Source of the DNA: Deltaproteobacteria bacterium
GTDB taxonomy: Bacteria; Desulfobacterota; Desulfobulbia; Desulfobulbales; SURF-16
NCBI GenBank assembly: GCA_016208225.1
Contig: JACQYM010000194.1
Coordinates: 1 to 37,573 of the forward strand
Length of the DNA stretch: 37,573 nt
Reading direction: 5' to 3'
Shown: positions 1 to 7,599 of the stretch, in pieces
Layout of the letters: each line of letters starts with the position of its first letter
Numbering within the stretch: the stretch's first letter is position 1
Notes under the pieces: model-generated
What the model saw: the letters and a program-made list of their open reading frames with translations, nothing else
The model's database searches: none
Told to the model about the DNA's origin: nothing
Made by a program: the position numbers and the translations under genes

Positions 1-204
1 CTGCTCAAACTCTTCATCGTCAATCGCGGCAAACCGCTTTCCCGCCGGCAGCTGATCGAGATGGTCTGGGGCTATGAGGGCGACATCCAGACCAGGACCG
101 TGGATAATTTCATTGTCCGCTTCCGGAAATACTTTGAAGAGGACCCGAGGCACCCTGTTTTTTTCAAGACCTGCCGTTCGGTGGGATATGTCTTTGATCA
201 TTGA
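1..204 (+). CDS. Response regulator, C-terminal OmpR/PhoB-type winged-helix domain (5' end outside window)
   Basis: Open frame from base 1: LLKLFIVNRGKPLSRRQLIEMVWGYEGDIQTRTVDNFIVRFRKYFEEDPRHPVFFKTCRSVGYVFDH*, typical trans_reg_C motif ending in G-Y-x-F. Confidence 0.9.
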   Translation: MLKLFIVNRGKPLSRRQLIEMVWGYEGDIQTRTVDNFIVRFRKYFEEDPRHPVFFKTCRSVGYVFDH

Positions 205-211
205 AATCGGC

Positions 212-361
212 GGTCAATGATGGGGATGCCGCGGCTACGCCGCACACGTCGGGGGCAATCTCTTGTGGTTGCCCCTCTGCAGGCCCCCCTGGCATTTCGG
301 TTACCCACATGGGGGGATATGGGTGCCCTGGAACAAGGGCACCCACAAGGGACGCCCCTCC
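212..361. repeat. Degenerate copy of the RAYT-associated bipartite palindromic repeat
   Basis: ggtcaatgatgg...gggggcaatctcttgtggttgcccc...gggtgccctggaacaagggcacccacaagggacgcccc; same layout as the copies at 2081 and 2306. Confidence 0.75.
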
Positions 362-364
362 CAA

Positions 365-1327
365 TCAAAAATGGACAAACCAGCGCACATAGATGCGGTC
401 CGGAAAACCGCCATAGGCATCCGTGCCGCTGCCGTAATAGACAAAGGCGCCGGCGCTCACCGTCATTTCATCGCCGGCGCTGTATTCCACCGCCGGGGCG
501 ACAAAAAAGGAATGATCATCAAGGTCTTCCACGGCCAGACAGGTGACGGTCCACAGAATCCGCGGCTGGAAGCTGACGCTGACCGCCATGTTGTCCCTCC
601 CGGTCTCATCGTCATAGAGATATTCCGTCAGCAGGGTGAGGGAATTGGCAAAGCCGTATTCAGCGCCGGCAATGAAAGACGTGCTGCGGCTGTCCGTGTC
701 GCGGTCATGAAAACTGCCCCCTTCGCTGCGCAGCTCGATGCCGGTGTCAAAAAGCTCCCCTTCCAGCTCCCAGCCGATGATGTCGAGATGCGCCTCATTG
801 TCGTACAGGCCCACCAGGGCCACATCAGCCACATCGAGATAGCCCTTGATCCGCCCCTCTCCCTTGTCCCGGGAAACGGTCAGGTCCAGGTTGGCCAGCC
901 GGCTCATGGCATATTCGTAGTGCAGAGCCTCGGTGCCGATGCGCTCCTCCGGCTCAATGGACTGGGAATCAATGGGGTTGAAGATGTCAATGGGGTTCCA
1001 GACCCGGCCCACGCCCAGGGGGATGCGCTGGCGGCCCAGGGTCCAGAAATGGGAGGCCCCGCGGCATTACAGATAGCCGCGGTAGATGGAGGTGTCATTG
1101 GTGAAATCAGCCGGCTGCTCCACATATAACGTATTATTATCAACCTGCAGTCTGGCGGCAAAGCCGGCATGCTCTTCATGCGCCACCATGATATCGGCCC
1201 GCAGCCGATTCAGGTCCAAAAAATGAGAACCGGTGTCATAACCCGCAATGTTGGTGTTCTCCAGGGCAAACTGCGGCGTCAGGGCCAGCAGCCCGGCCCC
1301 GGCAAGAAGGCTAACCAGGGAACCCAT
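365..1327 (-). pseudogene. Outer-membrane beta-barrel/porin-like protein, interrupted by an in-frame TAA at 1067-1069
   Basis: ORFs 1067..1378 and 365..1012 share the same frame. The frame continues across TAA as YRGYL*CRGASHFWTLGRQRIPLGVGRVWNPIDIFNPID. Alternating amphipathic strands and a C-terminal F (VRWFVHF) fit an OM barrel. Confidence 0.65.
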
Positions 1328-2006
1328 CCGCCGCGACCATGCCGTCCCGCAACAGCACCGAATGTTTGGCCTTAGCAATCACCGGGGGATCATGGGAGGA
1401 AAAGATAATGGTGATCCCCTCGTCCTCGTTCAAGGCCTGCATCATGTCCATCAGCCCTGCCGCGGTTTTTGAATCGAGATTGGCCGTCGGTTCATCCGCC
1501 AGGATCAGCTTGGGGCTCGAGGCCACGGCCCTGGCCACGGCGACCCGCTGCTGCTGGCCGCCGGAGAGCTGGTTCGGCAGCTTGTCGAGCAGCTTGTCAA
1601 TGGCCAGCTTTTCCGCCACCTGCCGGGTGCGGTTGGCGCATTCCAGCCGGCTGCGGCCCTGGAGCTGCATGACGTACTCGATATTTTCCCTGGCAGTGAG
1701 CACGGGAATGAGGTTGTAGGCCTGGAAGACAAAACCGATATGGTCGCGCCGCAGCCGGGAGAGCTGTTTTTCCGGGACGCCGGTCACCTTTTCACCGTCC
1801 AGGACAACATCGCCGGCCGTGGGGGTATCAAGGCCGCCCATGATGTTGAGCAGGGTCGTCTTGCCGCTGCCGGACGGGCCGTGAATGACCACGAATTCTC
1901 CCCGGTTGAAGGAAAGCGTGACATCGACCAGAGCGGCAACCTGCACATCCCGGCCCGGCTGAAAGGTTTTGCTGATGTTTTTGACATCAAGAAAGGGGGA
2001 ACGCAT
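1311..2006 (-). CDS. ABC transporter ATP-binding protein (LolD/MacB-like)
   Basis: Walker A GPSGSGKTT, signature LSGGQQQRVAVARA, Walker B LILADEPTANLD. Confidence 0.93.
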   Translation of the reverse strand: MRSPFLDVKNISKTFQPGRDVQVAALVDVTLSFNRGEFVVIHGPSGSGKTTLLNIMGGLDTPTAGDVVLDGEKVTGVPEKQLSRLRRDHIGFVFQAYNLIPVLTARENIEYVMQLQGRSRLECANRTRQVAEKLAIDKLLDKLPNQLSGGQQQRVAVARAVASSPKLILADEPTANLDSKTAAGLMDMMQALNEDEGITIIFSSHDPPVIAKAKHSVLLRDGMVAADGFPG

Positions 2007-2080
2007 GATTATTAACCAATATCGTTAGGCAGATGCTGTTGCCAATAATTTTCTTTGATGTTGCGGATACAATAGATGGC

Positions 2081-2300
2081 GGTCAATAATGGCAACGCCT
2101 CCGCATCATCCCATGCCGTAGGGGCAATCCCTTGTGGTTGCCCCTTCCTGGGGTTGCCCGGTATTTGCCTCTGCCCGGAATTCACGATACCCACGCTGAT
2201 ACATTGGTGCCCATGGGCACATGGGCACCCACGAGGGGTGCCCCTACAAATTCCATGGCAATGATCCGGCCTACCCGTAATATTTACCTTCCTGCCATCA
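2081..2300. repeat. RAYT-associated repeat unit, tandem copy 1
   Basis: Contains gtaggggcaatcccttgtggttgcccc (2118-2144) and ggtgcccatgggcac...gggcacccacgaggggtgcccctac (ends 2247); repeats at about 225 bp. Confidence 0.85.
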
Positions 2301-2305
2301 TTGTC

Positions 2306-2490
2306 GGTCAATGATGGCAACGCCTCCGCATCATCCCATGCCGTAGGGGCAATCCCTTGTGGTTGCCCCTTCCGAGCCTTGCCCGGTATGCGCCATTGCC
2401 CGGAATTCGGGTTACCTGCTGATACATTGGTGCCCATGGGCACCCACGAGGGGTGCCCCTACAAATTCCGTGGCAATGATCCGGATCAGC
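2306..2490. repeat. RAYT-associated repeat unit, tandem copy 2
   Basis: Near-identical to copy 1: ggtcaatgatggcaacgcctccgcatcatcccatgccgtaggggcaatcccttgtggttgcccc (hairpin at 2343-2369) ... ggggtgcccctacaaattcc (ends about 2467). Confidence 0.85.
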
Positions 2491-3034
2491 CATAATATCT
2501 ATCCGCCAACCATTTCAGGTGATTGGTCTGAATATATTCGGCAATTTCCACGTAGGATTGCTGATCGCGGATGATATGTTCGTAATAATTGCGTTGCCAC
2601 AATTTTTCGGCAAACGGTTGCCAATTATTCTGTTTGACATTTCGTATGTAATCATTGCTGGTTATTGATTTAAAGGCACCCACCACATCGCCCACCGTAG
2701 GGGCAATCCCTTGTGGTTGCCCCGTCTGGGGTTGCCCGCCATTTCGGACACCCGCAAGTGGTGTCACGACGAATTCAACAATTCCATGAAAATGATTGGG
2801 CATGACGATGCATTCATGCAATCTGATATTCTGAAAATGGCAAACCATTTCACGCCATTGTTGTTCGACCATTCGTCCGGCATCATTCAACATCATTTCC
2901 CCTTTTTCGATTTTCCCGAACAGGTGCGCCTGGTTGTGTGTGCAGATGGTGATAAAATACCATCCCTCCCCTGAATAATCATACCCTTTTAACCGTATGG
3001 AACGGCGGTGATGGATATCGGGATTGTATTTCAT
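2486..3034 (-). mobile_element. REP-associated tyrosine transposase (RAYT; IS200/IS605-like Y1 HUH)
   Basis: MKYNPDIHHRRSIRLKGYDYSGEGWYFITICTHNQ..., HUH motif in MPNHFHGI, candidate catalytic Tyr in RDQQSYVEIAEYIQTN. Confidence 0.92.
2697..2724. repeat. REP-type hairpin arm located inside the RAYT coding sequence
   Basis: gtaggggcaatcccttgtggttgcccc, same sequence as at 2118-2144 and 2343-2369. Confidence 0.85.
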
Positions 3035-3100
3035 CCGTTCCTCTGCATGGTTTCAAACAGATTACAATACATGATTAACCCTGAATGGTTGATGGTACCC

Positions 3101-3130
3101 CGCAGGGACGGTTCGCGAACCGCCCTTGCG
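3101..3130. repeat. REP-like palindrome upstream of the RAYT
   Basis: cgcagggacggttcgcgaaccgcccttgcg, near-perfect inverted repeat. Confidence 0.7.
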
Positions 3131-3173
3131 CCCGCACTCGTCCACTCAGCCGCGGCATCCCCTCGCGCACCCC

Positions 3174-4397
3174 TTACACCTTATTGATCGCCTCGATGGG
3201 GTTCGATTTTTTCAGGAGCCGCAACGGAAAAAGCACGCTGACAAAGGTGGCCAGAATGACCGCCGCAAAGGCGGTAATGAAATACTGAATCCGGATGACG
3301 GCGTAAGTGATGGCGTCCATGCCGAATTCCTGCAGCCCTTGGCTGAACACGGTCAGATCAAGGCCATGGCGATAAAAATAGACCAGGGTCGCCCCGCCCA
3401 GCAGGGAGCCGGCAAGGAAGCCCGTGCCGCCCAGGATAAAGGATTCGGCAAAAATAATCTGCCGCACCCGGGCAAAGGAGGTGCCGATGGCCAGCATGAT
3501 GCCGAACTCCCGCAACCGCTCCAGCACCGACACCACCATGACGCCGAAAATGCCCAGCCCGGCGACGCCGAAGATCAGCAGGCTCATGATCAGGTTAAAG
3601 CCCTTCATCATCACCCGGCCCTGCAGCAGGGCGGGATAGAGTTCATCCCAGCGCAGGACCTGCAGATCGGCAAAACGGTGCCGCAGCTCCTGCTGCAGCG
3701 GGGCGATGTCCTGCTCTGCATGGAGGATAACGCAGATCTGGCTCACCCCGACCGGGGTCATGAGCAGTTCCCTGGCCTTGCCCAGGTCGATGAAAACCGC
3801 CGATTCATCCAGGGCCATATTGTTGGTGCGCACGACGCCGGTAATCTCCAGGGCAACGGCCGCCACCTCCTGCTCGCTGTTCTGGGCCGAGACAATGAGT
3901 TTACGGCCGATTTTCACCTTCAGCTTTTCCGCCAGTTTGGCGCCGAGCAGCACTCCCTTTTTCCTGTCGCCGAAATCATAGGCCCCCGCGATCAGATACC
4001 GGTCCAGCCGGCCGTGCCCCTTTTCCGCGGCCAGGTCAACGCCGTACACCGTCACACTGCGCGAATAATGGGCCGTGGCAGCCAGGCCGTCCTGCCTGAG
4101 TCGCTGCACATGGCTCCGCACCCGGCGGTCATTGTCAAGCAGCCGGCCAATCTCGTCCGCCGGCATGATCAGCCGGCTTACGTCAGGGTCCTCACGGTAG
4201 CCGGCGGAAAAAAGCGAGATCTGGCCGCTGTCGCTGCGGATGGCGTTGCTGATCATCTGTTCGGTCATGCCGTCATAAATGCCTTCCATGAAGAGCAGCC
4301 CCCACAGGCTCATGGCAATCATCAGCACCACCAGCAGGGAGCGCGAGGCGCGCCGGGCCAGGGAGGCCCAGGCAATCCGCCAGACAGTCCTAAACAT
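3174..4397 (-). CDS. ABC transporter permease, FtsX/LolC-like
   Basis: 407 aa; N-terminal TM segment, large extracytoplasmic domain, three C-terminal TM segments; ends NPIEAINKV. Confidence 0.88.
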   Translation of the reverse strand: MFRTVWRIAWASLARRASRSLLVVLMIAMSLWGLLFMEGIYDGMTEQMISNAIRSDSGQISLFSAGYREDPDVSRLIMPADEIGRLLDNDRRVRSHVQRLRQDGLAATAHYSRSVTVYGVDLAAEKGHGRLDRYLIAGAYDFGDRKKGVLLGAKLAEKLKVKIGRKLIVSAQNSEQEVAAVALEITGVVRTNNMALDESAVFIDLGKARELLMTPVGVSQICVILHAEQDIAPLQQELRHRFADLQVLRWDELYPALLQGRVMMKGFNLIMSLLIFGVAGLGIFGVMVVSVLERLREFGIMLAIGTSFARVRQIIFAESFILGGTGFLAGSLLGGATLVYFYRHGLDLTVFSQGLQEFGMDAITYAVIRIQYFITAFAAVILATFVSVLFPLRLLKKSNPIEAINKV

Positions 4398-4456
4398 GGT
4401 GATCTCCCAAACCCTCTCGCAGCTCCCAGATGGCTAAGTAAAAAGTTTGATATACA

Positions 4457-5426
4457 TCAAACATGATGCATCGCCTCGATGGGCCGGTAGCCATTGACCT
4501 TGATGATGGGGTACAGAGTGGCGCTCACGGCCAGCACGAACATGAGGCCCATGTCGCGGAGAATGACCAGGGGAGCAAAGGCTGTGGGCATGTCGGTCAT
4601 CACCAGGCCGTACTGCTTAAACTGTTCCTCAAAGCCGGAGAAGACAATGGGATGGATCTGGAAATAATAGGCAAGGGCGCCGCCGATAAGACCGCCGAGC
4701 ACGACGCTCACCAGGGCGAGCAGCACGCTTTCCATGACCAGCATGCGCCATACCTGGCCCGGCTCGGTGCCCACCGCCCGCAGGATGCCGATTTCCCGCA
4801 GCCGGGCATAAACGGCCAGCATGGTGTAGATCATGACGACAAAAAAGATGACGATGAAAATGATGGCCAGGGTGATGTAGCCGAAGATGGAATCGACCCG
4901 CATGGCCTGCACCAGGCCGGCCATGGTCTGCTGCCAGCTTGCCGCCTCGTATTCCTGACCGAGCCGCCGGCCGATCGCCGCGGCCAGCTCCGCCGCCTCC
5001 TCCGGCCGCGCCGGCAGCACGATGAAATGGGTGGCGTAATTTTCCGCGGCCATGGCCCGGTCAAGATAGGGCTTGGCCACAAAGGCGGCCCGGCTGTCGG
5101 CGTGCCAGTACTCGAGGTACACGGCGGTGGCGCCGCGACGGCGGCCCGAGCGGTTGATGGATATAGTGACGTCGTTTTGTATCTTTAGGAAGGGTATGAC
5201 GCCCTGACAGGTTCTCCAGGCTCGGGCTGTCGCGGAAATCGCTGTGGGTGATCTGCACGTAACCGGGGTAAATCTCCACGCTGCTCCGGATCATGCGGTC
5301 ATGGGAGCCATCCATGTAGGCCGTGGCGAACACCAGCAGCGCCGTGGTGCAGGCCAGCAGAATCACGGTGATGATGCTGCGCTTTTTGTAGGCGCGGATA
5401 TTGCGGACGGCGATTTTGAAAAACAT
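4457..5426 (-). pseudogene. ABC transporter permease, FtsX-like, with internal deletion plus frameshift near 5180-5215
   Basis: N-part MFFKIAVRNIRAYKKRSIITVILLACTTALLVFATAYMDGSHDRMIRSSVEIYPGYVQITHSDFRDSPSLENL in one frame; C-part QNDVTISINRSGRR...YLEYWHADSRAAFVAKPYLDRAM...RPIEAMHHV in another. Confidence 0.75.
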
Positions 5427-5427
5427 A

Positions 5428-5528
5428 GTTCCAACGTTCCAACGTTCCAGCGTTTAAGCGTTTCAACGGGCAAGCGTTCCAACGTTCAACGCTTCAACGC
5501 TGGAGCGTTTACACGTTTGCACGCTTCT
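5428..5528. repeat. Degenerate octamer array (unit about GTTCCAAC / GTTTCAAC)
   Basis: gttccaac gttccaac gttccagc gtttaagc gtttcaac ... gttccaac gttcaac gcttcaac gctggagc gtttacac gtttgcac. Confidence 0.8.
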
Positions 5529-6332
5529 TTATTCCGAAAAGCGCTGCAGGGCCCGCTTGCTGAAATACTCCTCGTCGATTGCCACGTCAAAGGCCGCTTC
5601 GGTGATCTCGATGATGGTCTGGTTGCCGTACTTTTCCTTGTCCTGGGGCAACATCACCCAGCGGGAGGGATAGAGGCGGTCGCCCAACCGCTTCACTTCC
5701 GTGTATTCCAGAATCCGCACCAGCGCCCCCTCTTCGTCAAAATAGCGGACGATTTTCGGCAGCAGCTCCTTTTTCGCCACCTCCATGACCAGCCGGCCCC
5801 ACACCACGGCCGCCTCGGGCCGCGGCAGCAGTTCAATTTCATATTCCGTGTCGCTTTGCATGATGATTTTCGCCGTATAGTCGCGGCTGATGGAACTCTC
5901 CCGCACCAGGTCGTCGTTGGTGAAATCTGTGCCCATCCAGCTCTGCAGCATCATGGAGGCGGGAATCTTGATGATTTTTTCAATGCGCGGCACGTACTGC
6001 CACATGGCGTCGTCGATCTTCAAAAAGGTGATGCCGGCATCCTTGCCCGGATAGGTGATCCTGATGAAGCTTTTCTCGTTGCCCACCGCATAACTGTCCA
6101 TCTTCATGGTGCGCGTGGCGCGGCTGGTCTTGATGATCATGGAGATCTTGAGCACGGCGGTTTTGCCGTTCAGGTTGTCCTCCACCCTGCGGATGATCTC
6201 CGCCGCCTCATCCGCCCGCGCCAGCCGGGGCAGGCAGGCAAAAAGAATGCCCAACAAAAACAGGGCACGGAACGCCACCCGACCAAGTCGTGGTGTGATC
6301 TGTGCCCTGTCTGTAGCCGCCGTTGTCTTCAT
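5529..6332 (-). CDS. Outer-membrane lipoprotein-sorting protein (LolA-like fold)
   Basis: Signal peptide MKTTAATDR...ALFLLGILFACLPRLARA then DEAAEIIRRVEDNLNGKTAVLKISMIIKTSRATRTMKMDSYAVGNEKSFIRI...; ORF may extend to 6368. Confidence 0.85.
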   Translation of the reverse strand: MKTTAATDRAQITPRLGRVAFRALFLLGILFACLPRLARADEAAEIIRRVEDNLNGKTAVLKISMIIKTSRATRTMKMDSYAVGNEKSFIRITYPGKDAGITFLKIDDAMWQYVPRIEKIIKIPASMMLQSWMGTDFTNDDLVRESSISRDYTAKIIMQSDTEYEIELLPRPEAAVVWGRLVMEVAKKELLPKIVRYFDEEGALVRILEYTEVKRLGDRLYPSRWVMLPQDKEKYGNQTIIEITEAAFDVAIDEEYFSKRALQRFSE

Positions 6333-6390
6333 ACTGAATATAACAGCGGAAAAGGAAACGTTTGTCAACTGCGGGGATGACGCGCCATAT

Positions 6391-6419
6391 GTAGGGGCGG
6401 GTTTGGAACCCGCCCCTAC
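6391..6419. repeat. Perfect REP-type palindrome
   Basis: gtaggggcgggtt-tgg-aacccgcccctac: 13-nt perfect arms, 3-nt loop. Confidence 0.85.
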
Positions 6420-6426
6420 GGGGATC

Positions 6427-7580
6427 TTAATGTTTAAACGACCGCTGCCCTGTAAACTTCATGGCCACCTGGGGGCTCGCCTCGTTGCAGGCCTCGATGG
6501 TTTCAAAGTCGCGCATGGAGCCGCCCGCCTGCAGAATGGCGCCCACTCCCTGGCGGATGCCGACGTCCGCCCCGTCGCGGTAGGGGAAGAAGGCCAGAGG
6601 ATATCGGCATATTTGATATAGGCCTTGTGCACGGCGATCTCGGCCACGCCCACCCGGTCCTGTTCGCCGGTGCCGATGCCCACGGTGCAGCCGTCCTTGA
6701 CATAGATGACCGAGTTTGAGGTGACGCCATGCTCCACGGCCCAGCCGAACAGCATGTCATCGATCTCGGCCGGGGTGGGCTGGCGCTCGCAACGGTATTC
6801 CTTGCCCTTATAGGTGGTAACCGCGTCTTTGAGATGCTCGGGTTTGCGGATGGAGTTGACCGCGGACTGCTGGGCGATGATGCCGCCGTCGATCAGGCTC
6901 TTGAAATCAACGTAACGGTATTTTTCAAAGTCGGCCAAGCGGTCGATGCGCGCCATTTTGATGACCCGCAGGTTCTTGCGGGCCTTCAAAATATCCAGGG
7001 TGCCCTCCTCAAAATCCGGGGCGCAGACCACCTCCAGATAATTGCCGCTCAAGAGCTCCGCGGTAGCCCGGTCAACGGGCCGGCTCATGATCACGGCCCC
7101 GCCGAAGGCGGCGATGCGGTCGGCCCGGTTGGCCCGGTTATAGGCGTCGGCCAGGGTCTTGCCGTAGGCCGCGCCGCAGGGGTTGTTATGCTTGAGGATG
7201 ACGGCGGCCGGCCGGTCCATCAGATATTTGAGGATATTTAAGCCGTTGTCGATGTCGGTGAGATTGATCTTGCCCGGATGTTTGCCCACCTGCAGCATGT
7301 CTTCCACGCTGATGCCGCTCACCAGGCCGTGGCCCGGTTCGATGAACTTGCAGTCGCCCAGCGTCAGGTTGCCGTTGACCAACTCGTAGAGGGCGGCCTC
7401 CTGGTCCGGGTTCTCGCCGTAGCGCACCCCGCGCTCATCAATGGTGCCGTCCTCCATGGGGATTTTCCAGGTCCTCTTGCGATAAACCAGGGTCTGATCG
7501 CCAAAGGAAATCTTCATCTCCATGGGGAAATGATCGCCTAAAATCGTGGTGTACATCTTCTTCAAATCCTGTGCAGCCAT
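6427..7580 (-). pseudogene. AICAR transformylase (stand-alone, PurH C-terminal-type) with frameshift near 6598-6602
   Basis: MAAQDLKKMYTTILGDHFPMEMKISFGDQTLVYRKRTW...ILKHNNPCGAAYG...; after KYADIL the protein resumes in another frame as [55 protein letters not shown]. Confidence 0.85.
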
Positions 7581-7599
7581 AGTTCTCCTCTCTCTGGAA

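Noticed and set aside
2012-2443. 143-aa minus-strand ORF over the tandem repeats
   Set aside because: Not a gene in its own right; it is repeat sequence plus a RAYT relic, reported as repeats
2076-2500. Possible CRISPR-like array from regularly repeated units
   Set aside because: Only two tandem ~225-bp units with internal palindromes and no short unique spacers or cas genes; fits RAYT-associated repeats
3126-5188. Long plus-strand ORFs (446 aa and 241 aa) opposite the two permeases
   Set aside because: Low-plausibility composition (His/Gln/Gly/Asp-rich), exactly antisense to clear permease genes; typical GC-rich antisense open frames
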